25,608 nucleotides of DNA from G020344215 sp039586575 (GTDB lineage Bacteria; Gemmatimonadota; Gemmatimonadetes; Palauibacterales; KS3-K002): positions 1 through 25,608 of the forward strand of contig JBDHKD010000036.1 of assembly GCA_039586575.1 (NCBI GenBank), given 5' to 3'. The notes beneath the pieces were generated by a model, which had not been told where the DNA came from, did no database searches, and was given only the letters and a program-made list of their open reading frames with translations. Shown in pieces: positions 7,479 to 15,622 of the stretch. The translations under genes were made by a program, and so were the position numbers. Position 1 is the stretch's first letter. Every line of letters starts with the position of its first letter.

Positions 7479-8576
7479 ATGATGTCGAGAGCGTTAACAT
7501 CGGCGCCGTTGGCGTCGGTTCTTCTTGTTACGCTGGCGTCCGGCTGTTCGCGTGGCGACAGTGCGGAGCGCGGTCGGGCTGGTGGCCCCGGCGGACCGTC
7601 GGCTCGCACGACTCCGGTCGCCGTGGCGGAGGCCCAGCCGCGCGACCTGGAGCGGGCGGTCACGGTGACGGGTCCGATCGAGCCGATCCGCACGATCTCG
7701 GTCAACGCCCAAACGGCGGGCACGCTGCTCAGGGTGCTGGTCGAGGAAGGGAACCGGGTGAGCAGCGGCCAGCTCGTGGCCGAGCTCGACGCGCGTGAGA
7801 CCTCGGCGCAGCTGGAGCGAGCCCGGGCGGTCCTCGCCAACGCGGAAGCCGCCTTCCAGCGTGCCGAGCGTCTGCAGGCCAACGGTTTGACCACCGATGC
7901 GGAGCTCGACGCCGCGCGTTCCACCTATGAGATCGCCAAGGCGGATCTCGAGCTCTGGCGCACCCGGCTCGCCTTCACCCGGATCGCCGCCCCGGTCCCC
8001 GGCGTCGTCACGGCCAAGTACGTGGAGCGCGGCAGCGCCGTCTCGACGAACCAGGCGCTGTTCGAGATCGCCGACGACTCGCTGCTCGTCGTCCGCGTGC
8101 GGGTCTCCGAGCTGGACGTCGTGCATCTCGAGCCCGGCAACCCCGTGACCGTGCGGCTCGACGCTTATCCCGAGGCGCGCATCGCCGGCCGCGTCCGACG
8201 CATCTTCCCCAGCGCCGACGCCGCCAGCCGCCTGGTCCCCGTAGAAGTCGCACTGGGTCGCACGCCCGCTGACGTCGTGGTGCGGCCGGGCTTCTTGGCG
8301 CGGATCGAGTTCGCGTTCGACCGCCGCGAAGACGTGCTCGCCATCCCGACCTCCGCCGTCGGCGTCTCGGACGGCGGTACCTTCGTTTACATCGTCGATG
8401 CCGACACGCTGCTGCGCCGGCCGATCGACACGGGGCTCACCGCCGCCGGCTGGATCGAGGTCGAGGCCGGCCTCGAGGCCGGCGAGCGGGTCGTGACCTC
8501 CGGTCATGTGAACCTGCGGCCGGGGATGGCGGTCCGCGTCAGCGAAGGACTCACAACGGGTGGGGATACGCGATGA
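7479..8576 (+). CDS. RND efflux periplasmic adaptor (membrane fusion protein)
   Basis: 365 residues. The N-terminus is a lipoprotein signal with lipobox LASGC (Cys23), so the adaptor is anchored to the inner membrane by lipid. The domain order is that of HlyD/AcrA adaptors: a first lipoyl half (SVNAQTAGTLLRVLVEEGNRVSSGQLVAELD), an alpha-hairpin (about 105-150, LERARAVLANAEAAFQRAERL), a second lipoyl half (IAAPVPGVVTAKYVERGSAV), a beta-barrel and a membrane-proximal domain (AIPTSAVGV to RPGMAVRV). It links the pump to an outer-membrane channel, which is absent from the window. Its stop overlaps the pump start by four bases. The start is the first of two ATGs; no strong ribosome-binding site is visible. 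Confidence 0.9.
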   Translation: MMSRALTSAPLASVLLVTLASGCSRGDSAERGRAGGPGGPSARTTPVAVAEAQPRDLERAVTVTGPIEPIRTISVNAQTAGTLLRVLVEEGNRVSSGQLVAELDARETSAQLERARAVLANAEAAFQRAERLQANGLTTDAELDAARSTYEIAKADLELWRTRLAFTRIAAPVPGVVTAKYVERGSAVSTNQALFEIADDSLLVVRVRVSELDVVHLEPGNPVTVRLDAYPEARIAGRVRRIFPSADAASRLVPVEVALGRTPADVVVRPGFLARIEFAFDRREDVLAIPTSAVGVSDGGTFVYIVDADTLLRRPIDTGLTAAGWIEVEAGLEAGERVVTSGHVNLRPGMAVRVSEGLTTGGDTR

Positions 8577-11500
8577 GCGACCAGAAAAAGCATCGCGGGC
8601 TCTCCAGTCTGGCCATCCGGCGGCCGATCGGGACGGTCGCCGCGGCATCGGTCGTCGTCGTGGTGGGCCTGTTCTACGTAGGTCAGCTTCCGCTCGATCT
8701 CTTGCCGCAGATCATCTATCCGCAGATCCGCGCCGGCGTCACCTATTCGGGCGTCGCGCCCGAGGTGATGGAGGAGCAGGTCACCAAGATCCTGGAGACG
8801 AGCCTGGCGACGACCGAGGACGTGATCGAGCTGGAGAGCCAGACCACCGAGGGACGCTCCGGCGTCAACCTCCACTTCAGCTACGGCACCGACATCGATT
8901 TCGCGCTGCAGGACGCGTCGAAGAACCTGGACCGCGCCCGCTCGCGTCTGCCGGAAGACGCCGACCCGGCCACGATCTTCAAGTTCGACCCGTCCCAGAT
9001 GCCCGTCTTCGAGGTCGGCTTTAGCTCGCCGACCCGCGACCTGGTCGACCTGCGTAACTGGGCCGACCTGCGTCTCCACCCGCAACTGCTCACGGTCGAA
9101 GGCGTCGCCGCGGTAGACGTGGCCGGCGGCCTGGTCCGCGAGATTCGCGTTACCCTCGACCAGGAGCGGCTGCGTTCCTACGGGCTCACCGTCTCCGACA
9201 TCCTCAGTCGTATCCGGGCCGAGAACCAGGACGTCGCCGTCGGTAACGTCACCTCGCCCAGCTTCGAGATCGTCGGCAAGACCGAAGGTAAGTTCCGAAC
9301 CGTCGATGACATCCGCAACGTGTTGCTCATGGTCCCGGGCTCGGCGGAACGGATACCGCTCTCCGAGATCGCCGAGATCACCGACACGCACCAGGAACAG
9401 CGGCTCTGGGCGCGATTAGACAATGTGCCGGCGGTCAAGCTGTCGGTACGCAAGCAGCCGGACGCCAACACCGTGGTCGTCGCCGAAGGGATCGGCCGTC
9501 GCCTACAGCAGCTGGCCGAATCGCGATTCATCCCGGACGATATTCACTACGAGATCATCTCCGACCAGTCGTTCTTCATCCGCAACGCGCTGAGCGGCGT
9601 GCGGAACGCCGCGCTGGTCGGCGCGACCCTGGCGATGCTGGTGGTGCTGCTCTTCCTGGGCAGCCTGCGCAAGACGTTCATCATCGGGCTGTCGATCCCG
9701 CTGGCGGTGCTGGCGACGTTCATGATGATGGGGATGGGTGAACTGACCCTGAACATCATGACCCTGGGCGGCCTGGCGCTGGGGATCGGTCTGTTGATCG
9801 ACAACTCGATCGTGATGCTGGAGAACATCTTCCGGCACCGACAGCTGGGGATCACCGACCCCGAACAAGCGGCGCACAGCGGGTCGGGCGAAGTCGCCTC
9901 CGCCGTGGTAGCATCGACGCTCACCAACCTGGCCGCCGTTGTCCCGTTCCTCCTGATCAGCGGGCTGGCGGCGATGATCTTCCGCGAGCTGATCCTCACG
10001 ATCTCGTTCGCCATCGTCGCCTCGCTGGCCACGGCACTGACCCTGGTGCCGATGCTCTCGGCCCAACTCGCCAAGGTCCAGCGCAGCAGTCACCTGGCCA
10101 ACAACCCGATCGTCGTCGCTTTCAACCGGGGGCTGGCGCGCTTCACCGTCGGCTATCGAAATGCCGCCGGCCGGGCCGTGCGATTCCGTTGGCTGGTGGT
10201 CGGCGCCGCCTTCGCCTGCCTGTTCGGCGTCGCGCTTCTGGCGCGCGGGCTGGGCAACGAGTTTCTGCCCGCTGTTGACGATGGCAACGTCGGCGTCTAC
10301 ATGAGGATGCCACCCGGCACCTCGCCCGAGCGCACCAACGAGGTGGCTTACCGGGTCGAGGGGCTGGTGGCCGAGATGCCATATGTCGAGCACGTCTTCA
10401 CCACCGCCGGCGGCTTCCTGTTCGGTGGCTCGACCATGGCGAGGGGTGGCCGCGGCTCGCTCGGCATCCAGCTCGTTCCCGCCAGCCAGCGGCGCGACAT
10501 GCCGGCTTCGCTCTGGGTCGCCCAGCTGCAGGAGAGGATCATGGCGCTGGGCGTTCCGGGCGCGCAGATCTTCGTGCGACCGCCGCGGATCCGCGGCCTG
10601 CGCACTAACATCTCCGGCTCCGACGTCGCCGTGGCCATTCAGGGCGACGAGCTGCCCGAACTGCAGCGGCTGGGTGATGAGGTGGCGCGGCGGATGCGGA
10701 CCGTGCCCGGGCTCGAGGGTGTCGAGCCGTCAACAGAGGAAGCGAGCCCGCAGCTCTCGATCGAGATCGACCGGCTGCGCGCCGCCGACTTGGGACTGGA
10801 CGTGGCCCAGGTAGGTCAGACCGTCCGCACGGCGCTCGACGGTTCCATCGTCACCCGCTACACCGAGGGGAACAACGAGTACGACGTCCGCGTGCGGCTG
10901 CCACGGGAATCGTTCACCAGCCCCGAGGATCTCGGCTCGATTGCCCTCTTCCCGGGCCGCGACCAGCCGATCTACCTGCGCGACGTCGCCGACGTCCGCC
11001 TGGGTACCGGGCCCACGACTATCCTGCGGGTGAACCAGAACCGGCAGCTGCGGGTGACCGGCGACGTGAACGACGAGGTGGCGAGCGTGGGCGAAGTGAC
11101 GCGGGGCGTGCGTGCGGCGCTGGCCGACCTCGTGCTGCCCGACGGCTACTCGCTGATCTACGGCGGCGAGGAGGAGGCGCTCAGGGAAAACCAGCGCAAC
11201 CTGGCCGTCGTCACGCTGCTGGCGATCTTCCTGGTCTTCGTCGTCATGGCGATCCAATATGAGAGCGTCAGCGACCCGCTGGCCATCCTTTTCTCGATCC
11301 CGCTGGCGCTGGTCGGCGTCGGTCTCATGCTCTGGATCACCGGGACCGCGCTCAGCGCGCCGGTCCTGCTCGGCGTGATCCTGCTGGCCGGGATCGTCGT
11401 CAACAACGCGATCCTGCTGGTGCAGTACGTGGAGATCGCGCGCCGCGAGCAGGGGTTGCCGGTGGAGCAGGCCGTGGTCGAGGCGGGCGCCGTGCGGCTG

Positions 11501-11755
11501 CGGCCGATCCTCATGACCACGCTGACCACGGTATGCGGCATGCTGCCGCTGGCCTTGGGGCTCGGCGAGGGCTCGGAGCTCATGCAGCCGCTCGCCATCG
11601 CCGTAGTCGGCGGACTCACCGTCTCCACACTGCTCACCCTGATCGTCGTGCCGTGCGCCTACCTGATCGTGCACGGGCTCGCGGCGGCGCTCAAGCGGCT
11701 GGTGGTCGGCGGCCCGCGCACCGCCGCGGCCGAGCGGCTGGCGGCGGGCGACTGA
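8573..11755 (+). CDS. RND efflux pump inner-membrane subunit, HAE1/AcrB-like
   Basis: 1060 residues, the normal size for an RND pump, with the expected two-fold layout: a helix near 20-40, a large periplasmic loop, helices 2-6 from about 340, then a second helix near 545, loop and helix bundle near 880-1040. QLPLDLLPQIIYPQIRAGVTY and APEVMEEQV are typical of the first porter domain. It would expel small toxic compounds using the proton gradient. Helix 4 reads GLLIDNSIV, so AcrB Asp407-Asp408 correspond to Asp410-Asn411; helix 10 has GIVVNNAIL, so AcrB Lys940 is Asn944. Translation is coupled to the adaptor by ATGA. It is convergent with the permease gene, two bases apart. Substrate unknown. 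Confidence 0.93.
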   Translation: MSDQKKHRGLSSLAIRRPIGTVAAASVVVVVGLFYVGQLPLDLLPQIIYPQIRAGVTYSGVAPEVMEEQVTKILETSLATTEDVIELESQTTEGRSGVNLHFSYGTDIDFALQDASKNLDRARSRLPEDADPATIFKFDPSQMPVFEVGFSSPTRDLVDLRNWADLRLHPQLLTVEGVAAVDVAGGLVREIRVTLDQERLRSYGLTVSDILSRIRAENQDVAVGNVTSPSFEIVGKTEGKFRTVDDIRNVLLMVPGSAERIPLSEIAEITDTHQEQRLWARLDNVPAVKLSVRKQPDANTVVVAEGIGRRLQQLAESRFIPDDIHYEIISDQSFFIRNALSGVRNAALVGATLAMLVVLLFLGSLRKTFIIGLSIPLAVLATFMMMGMGELTLNIMTLGGLALGIGLLIDNSIVMLENIFRHRQLGITDPEQAAHSGSGEVASAVVASTLTNLAAVVPFLLISGLAAMIFRELILTISFAIVASLATALTLVPMLSAQLAKVQRSSHLANNPIVVAFNRGLARFTVGYRNAAGRAVRFRWLVVGAAFACLFGVALLARGLGNEFLPAVDDGNVGVYMRMPPGTSPERTNEVAYRVEGLVAEMPYVEHVFTTAGGFLFGGSTMARGGRGSLGIQLVPASQRRDMPASLWVAQLQERIMALGVPGAQIFVRPPRIRGLRTNISGSDVAVAIQGDELPELQRLGDEVARRMRTVPGLEGVEPSTEEASPQLSIEIDRLRAADLGLDVAQVGQTVRTALDGSIVTRYTEGNNEYDVRVRLPRESFTSPEDLGSIALFPGRDQPIYLRDVADVRLGTGPTTILRVNQNRQLRVTGDVNDEVASVGEVTRGVRAALADLVLPDGYSLIYGGEEEALRENQRNLAVVTLLAIFLVFVVMAIQYESVSDPLAILFSIPLALVGVGLMLWITGTALSAPVLLGVILLAGIVVNNAILLVQYVEIARREQGLPVEQAVVEAGAVRLRPILMTTLTTVCGMLPLALGLGEGSELMQPLAIAVVGGLTVSTLLTLIVVPCAYLIVHGLAAALKRLVVGGPRTAAAERLAAGD

Positions 11756-11757
11756 CG

Positions 11758-14187
11758 CTACTCCGGTCGCATCGCCTGCATCGGGTCCACGCGTGTCGCC
11801 CGCAGGGCGGGCACCCAGCTGGCCGCGAGTGCCGTCACTACGAGCACGGCGATCACCACGCCGAATGTCAGCGGGTCCGTGGCCGTCACACCGAAGAGCA
11901 GCCCGGACAGCACTCGGGTGATGGCGAGCGCGCCGGCCAATCCGAGTCCGGCGCCGATCAAGACGCTGATGCCCGCCTCGCGGAGCACCATCGTCCGGAC
12001 GTCGCCGGCCTGCGCGCCCAGCGCCATGCGCACGCCGAACTCGCGGTTCCGTTGCGCGACCGCGTAGGAGAGCACACCGTAGATCCCCATGGCGGCGAGC
12101 AGCAGGGCGAGCGCCGCGAAGGTGGTGAGTAGCGTCGAGGCGAAGCGGCGCTCGGCGACCGAGTCGTCGAAGATCTGTTCCATCGTCGTGAACGAGGCCA
12201 GCGCCACGTTGGGATCGAAGTCGCGTACGGTCGCGCGCACTGCGCCGGCTACATCGCGCGGCCGGCCGGCGGTGCGTACCGCGACGGCCATCGACCGCCA
12301 GGTGGTCTGTCGGTGCGGTACGTAGACGACGCCGCGGATCTCGTCGCCGGCGCCGAAGTAGCGCACGTTGTCGACGATGCCGACGATCTCGCGGTAGATG
12401 TTCTCGTCGCGCCACGAGCGGACGCGTTTGCCCAGCGCTTCATCTGTCGAGCCAAACATCAGCCGGGCGAACTCGCGGTTCACGATCATGACCGGGATCG
12501 AGCTTTCATCATCGGCATCGCTGAAGTCGCGGCCGGCGAGCATCGGCAAGCCCATGGTGGCGAAGTAGCCGGGCTGCACCACATCCCAGTTCCCTCGCAC
12601 CTCCTCGCCGTCCGGCGGCTCCGGTCGCCCCTCCGGCAGGTGCGCGCGAAACAGGACGAAACCGCCGCCGCCCAGCGGCAGGTTGGAGAGGACCACCGCC
12701 GACTCGACGCCGGGCACCGCCGCCAGCCGGTCTCGCAGCCGGGCGTAGGCGTCGGCCAGTGGCCGGCCCGGCTCGTAGCGCGCCGACGGTAGCGTCATCT
12801 TGAAGGTGATCATGTTCTCGACGTCGAAGCCGGGATCGACATCGCGCAAGCTGGCAACGCTGCGCAGCATGAGACCGGCGCCGGCCAGAAGTACCACCGC
12901 CAGCGCCAGCTCGGCGGCGACCAACGCGCCCAGCGTGCGCCGGCCGCGCAGGCCGCGTGTGCTGCCGAAGGCGGAGTCGGAGAGCGCCCCGGCGGGCCCG
13001 CGGCTCGTGGCGCGGAGCGCCGGCAAGAGGCCGAAGATCATGGCCGAGGCGAGCGAGACGGCGAGCGCAAAGCCCAACACGGTGGGGTTGAGGCCCGCCT
13101 GGTCGATGCGCGGCACGTCGGCCGGTGCCACCGAGACGAGTATCCGGATCCCGCTCACCGACAGCAGGACGCCCAGAGCGCCGCCGGCCAACGCCAGCAC
13201 CAGACCCTCGACCAGCAGCTGACGGATCAGCCGGCTGCGGCGCGCGCCGATCGCCGTACGGATGGCCAGCTCGCGGCCGCGTCCCGTGCCCCGGGCCAGT
13301 AGCAGGCTCGCCAGGTTCACGCAGCCGATGAGCAGAACGAAGACCACCGCGCCCAGCATCACCCAGAGGATAGTTCGCGTTTCGTCGCCGACCACCCGCT
13401 CGCTCAGCGAGATGAGGTCAGCTGAGATGCCTTGGCGGAGCTGCGGGTGATCGCTGGTGATGCGCGCCGCGATGGCCCGGAGCTGTACACGCGCCTCATC
13501 GATCGTCTGGCCCGGCCGCAGACGCGCCAGCGCCTGGAACATGAAGTTGTCACGGTCGCGGAACGACGCCAACGCCTGGGGCGATGGCTGAAGCGGTAGG
13601 AAGAGACGCTTGTCTAGCACGTCCAGTTCGGCCGACATCACCCCGATCACCGTGGTCGGCTCGCCGTTCAACTGCACCGTCCGGCCGATCGCCCCCCGGT
13701 CGCCGCCGAACCGGCTTTGCCATTCGCCGTACGACAACAGCATGACGGCCGGCCCACCCCCTACGTACTCATCCGCCGCCGGCAGCCGGCCCAGGGTCGG
13801 CGCGACGCCCAAGGTGGTGAAGAAGTCCTCGCTCACCAACCAGGCCGCGAGGCGCTCCGGCTCGCCGGCCCCCCCGGCCAGGTCGCGGGTGACAGAAAAA
13901 CGGACCGCGATGTGCTCGAAGACGCCAGCCGCCCGCCAGTCCTCGTAGTCGGCGTAGTTGACCGAGCCGTAAGTGCGACCCTGCGCCGGCTCGGTCGTCA
14001 TCGGCACGACGAGCCGTTCCGAGCCGGGGAACGGCCACGGGCGCAGCACGGTGCTCTCGATGACACTGAAGATGGTAGTGGTGGCCGCCACGCCGACGCC
14101 GATGGTCAAAAGCGCGATGGCCGTGAACCCGAGACGCTTGTAGAGAAGCCTGAGGCCATGTCGCAGGTCTGAGAACAAGCCGGTCAT
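11758..14187 (-). CDS. Orphan FtsX/MacB-type ABC permease (ADOP family)
   Basis: 809 residues from the ATG at 14185-14187, which has GGAG 8 nt upstream; the open frame runs further upstream but that part is not coding-like. The opening DLRHGLRLLYKRLGFTAIA followed by LTIGVGVAATTTIFSVI is the classic start of the acidobacterial duplicated orphan permease family. Two units of MacB-like periplasmic domain plus FtsX helices are present: first helices after VMLGAVVFVLLIGCVNLASLL, second bundle after STLLTTFAALALLLAAMGIYGVL. The end ATRVDPMQAMRPE is also typical. No ATPase gene accompanies it. The family is thought to act in mechanotransmission or export with an ATPase encoded elsewhere; the true role is unknown. 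Confidence 0.88.
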   Translation of the reverse strand: MTGLFSDLRHGLRLLYKRLGFTAIALLTIGVGVAATTTIFSVIESTVLRPWPFPGSERLVVPMTTEPAQGRTYGSVNYADYEDWRAAGVFEHIAVRFSVTRDLAGGAGEPERLAAWLVSEDFFTTLGVAPTLGRLPAADEYVGGGPAVMLLSYGEWQSRFGGDRGAIGRTVQLNGEPTTVIGVMSAELDVLDKRLFLPLQPSPQALASFRDRDNFMFQALARLRPGQTIDEARVQLRAIAARITSDHPQLRQGISADLISLSERVVGDETRTILWVMLGAVVFVLLIGCVNLASLLLARGTGRGRELAIRTAIGARRSRLIRQLLVEGLVLALAGGALGVLLSVSGIRILVSVAPADVPRIDQAGLNPTVLGFALAVSLASAMIFGLLPALRATSRGPAGALSDSAFGSTRGLRGRRTLGALVAAELALAVVLLAGAGLMLRSVASLRDVDPGFDVENMITFKMTLPSARYEPGRPLADAYARLRDRLAAVPGVESAVVLSNLPLGGGGFVLFRAHLPEGRPEPPDGEEVRGNWDVVQPGYFATMGLPMLAGRDFSDADDESSIPVMIVNREFARLMFGSTDEALGKRVRSWRDENIYREIVGIVDNVRYFGAGDEIRGVVYVPHRQTTWRSMAVAVRTAGRPRDVAGAVRATVRDFDPNVALASFTTMEQIFDDSVAERRFASTLLTTFAALALLLAAMGIYGVLSYAVAQRNREFGVRMALGAQAGDVRTMVLREAGISVLIGAGLGLAGALAITRVLSGLLFGVTATDPLTFGVVIAVLVVTALAASWVPALRATRVDPMQAMRPE

Positions 14188-14248
14188 GTCGGATCTCCGC
14201 GATCTTGTGGGGGCAGCCGGACACGCCACCGCGCTGGTAACGACCGGC

Positions 14249-14272
14249 TGGACGTTTATTGGTTGGACGTTT
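14249..14272. repeat. Direct repeat TGGACGTTT, 15-bp period
   Basis: Two exact copies of TGGACGTTT, at 14249-14257 and 14264-14272, lie in the 187-bp gap between the divergent permease and NlpC/P60 genes. The position suggests a regulator-binding site, but no adjacent regulator supports this. Confidence 0.35.
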
Positions 14273-14322
14273 CGGGCTCGCCGAGGGTTGGCATGCGCTG
14301 CGGCGCCATGGAACCTTGTGCC

Positions 14323-14349
14323 GCTTGCCGGGTTCCAGATCCGGCAAGC
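14323..14349. promoter_or_regulatory. Perfect 9-bp inverted repeat before NlpC/P60 gene
   Basis: GCTTGCCGG (14323-14331) and CCGGCAAGC (14341-14349) flank a 9-base centre and end 11 bp before the purine-rich ribosome-binding site. In RNA it forms a strong hairpin in the leader; as DNA it could be an operator. No U-tract follows, so a terminator is unlikely. Confidence 0.45.
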
Positions 14350-14374
14350 CTGACACAGCCAGGGGAAGGGGGGG

Positions 14375-15397
14375 ATGATGAGACAGCGCGGTGACGCTCG
14401 CCGGTGGTGTGTCGTCACGCTTTGCCTGGCCCTCTCGTCCGCCCTCGCTCCCCAGGCGGCCCGCGCCCAGCGTGCGTTTGACCTTCAGGTCGGCAGCTGG
14501 ACGGCCGACGGCCCCAACCCCACTCTCTACTCCGCCGCTCTCTGGCGTCAGCTCAGCGGCCCGCTCGGTTTCAGCATTCAGGGGCTCGCCCTGGTGGGGT
14601 CCGATTCCGCGGGCGGCTCGGCCTACGGGCTGGGTCCGGCGATCACCCTGTTCCGCGGTCCGGGCCGCTCGGCGCCCTACGTCGTCGGTGGGGTGGCGCT
14701 GGCCGCGCGCTCCGGCGGCTCCTCCGACGTGGCCGCCCTCTGGTACGTCGGTGCCGGGCTCGAGATCGAACCGCTCTCCTGGTTGGCACTCGCCGTCGAG
14801 GGCGGCCGGCTGGTCGAGGGCGGCGACTTCCGCGGCTTCTGGAACCTGGAAGAAGACGACCGCCGCGGCTGGGCGTTGAGCGCCCGCCTCTCGCTGCGCT
14901 GGGCGAATCGCTCGGGCGGCTCACGAGCGCCGCGAGCTGCGCTTCCCGAGCCACTGCCGCTCAGCAGCGAACCGGCCGAGCCTTTGGGCGCGAGCGGGTC
15001 AGCTCTGGCGCGACAGGTCGTCGAGACGGCGCTGAGCGCGATGGGCGAGCCGTACCGCTGGGGCGGAACGAGCAGCGAGGAGGGGTTCGACTGCTCGGGT
15101 CTCATCTGGTACGCTTACACGTCTCACGGCGTGAGCGTGCCGCGGGTCAGCCGGGACCAGGCCGTGGCCGGGCGCTCGGTGTTTCGCGACCTGACGGCGC
15201 TCGAGCCGGGCGACATCCTGCTCTTCGCCAACGGCGGCCGTGCCGTGAGCCACGTCGGCCTCTATCTCGGGAGCGCTCGCTTCATCCACGCGACCACGTC
15301 CGGCGGCGTTCGGGTCAGTTCGCTGAGTCCCTACGATGACGCCTTCGACGGCTGGTGGTTCGAGCGCTGGGTCGGGGCGCGCCGCGTGCTGCGCTGA
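14375..15397 (+). CDS. Secreted NlpC/P60 peptidase with N-terminal barrel-like domain
   Basis: 340 residues with a signal peptide cleaved near ARA-Q (residue 31-32). Residues about 33-178 alternate hydrophobic and polar residues with many Gly and aromatic positions (GLGPAITLFRG, YVVGGVALAARSG, YVGAGLEIEPL), resembling an outer-membrane beta-barrel or barrel-like sensor. A Pro-rich linker follows, then the NlpC/P60 domain from about 208. The catalytic set is complete: Cys240 in GFDCSGL, His293 in SHVGLYLG and His305 in FIHATTSGG. It should cut peptidoglycan stem peptides, probably as a gamma-D-Glu endopeptidase. The start has the very strong site AGGGGAAGGGGGG; two ATGs are adjacent. The fusion is uncommon. 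Confidence 0.85.
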   Translation: MMRQRGDARRWCVVTLCLALSSALAPQAARAQRAFDLQVGSWTADGPNPTLYSAALWRQLSGPLGFSIQGLALVGSDSAGGSAYGLGPAITLFRGPGRSAPYVVGGVALAARSGGSSDVAALWYVGAGLEIEPLSWLALAVEGGRLVEGGDFRGFWNLEEDDRRGWALSARLSLRWANRSGGSRAPRAALPEPLPLSSEPAEPLGASGSALARQVVETALSAMGEPYRWGGTSSEEGFDCSGLIWYAYTSHGVSVPRVSRDQAVAGRSVFRDLTALEPGDILLFANGGRAVSHVGLYLGSARFIHATTSGGVRVSSLSPYDDAFDGWWFERWVGARRVLR

Positions 15398-15478
15398 CAC
15401 GCTCGCCGCTTGCCAAAAGGCGGGGCCCACCGCATCTTGGGCGCTTCACCCAGCGGGGCTAGGGAGAGTACCGAGACC

Positions 15479-15568
15479 ATGTCCGACAGCCGCCTGCGGA
15501 AGCGGGACGCACTGAACACGGAGGCCTGGGTCTGGCCGTCCTCCGGGACGGCAATCACTAGGCAGTAG
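15479..15568 (+). promoter_or_regulatory. Small ORF with W-x-W ahead of trpB2, leader-peptide candidate
   Basis: An ATG opens a 29-codon frame that ends with TAG 54 bp before the trpB2 start. Its peptide contains Trp17 and Trp19 (EAWVWPSSG). AGGGAG lies about 12 nt before the ATG, a distant ribosome-binding site. The Trp codons sit at 15527-15529 and 15533-15535, directly at the foot of a hairpin. Trp-rich leader peptides control trp genes by attenuation in other bacteria; here translation and control are inference, and two Trp codons could occur by chance. Confidence 0.25.
15535..15552 (+). promoter_or_regulatory. Stable hairpin with UCCG tetraloop
   Basis: GCCGTCC (15535-15541) pairs perfectly with GGACGGC (15546-15552) around TCCG, giving a C(UCCG)G loop of the very stable UNCG class. 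An alternative stem, GGAGGCC (15520-15526) with GGCC-G-TCC (15534-15541), uses the same bases, so the two structures exclude each other. No U-tract follows. Confidence 0.45.
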
Positions 15569-15609
15569 ACGACCCCTATCCGTGTATCTGTACAGTGCAA
15601 CGCTCTTGC

Positions 15610-15618
15610 AGGAGGTGG
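15610..15618 (+). promoter_or_regulatory. Strong ribosome-binding site deciding the trpB2 GTG start
   Basis: AGGAGGTGG lies with its AGGAGG core 7 nt before GTG 15623. It fixes the non-ATG start, since the next ATG (15633) is out of frame. GAGG here can pair with CCTC at 15619-15622, which might limit access. Confidence 0.7.
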
Positions 15619-15622
15619 CCTC

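Noticed and set aside
10730..12415. 561-codon open frame on the minus strand opposite the RND pump and overlapping the permease gene
   Set aside because: It is antisense to two well-supported genes, very rich in Arg, Gly and His, and shows no domain; open antisense frames are expected at this GC content.
14188..14418. 77-residue N-terminal extension of the ADOP permease
   Set aside because: The extension is Arg/Pro/His-rich and overlaps the NlpC/P60 start; the ATG at 14187 has a good ribosome-binding site and the family's usual first residues.
15398..15622. T-box leader upstream of trpB2
   Set aside because: The conserved T-box sequence and an intrinsic terminator are missing; the small ORF and hairpins were reported instead with low confidence.
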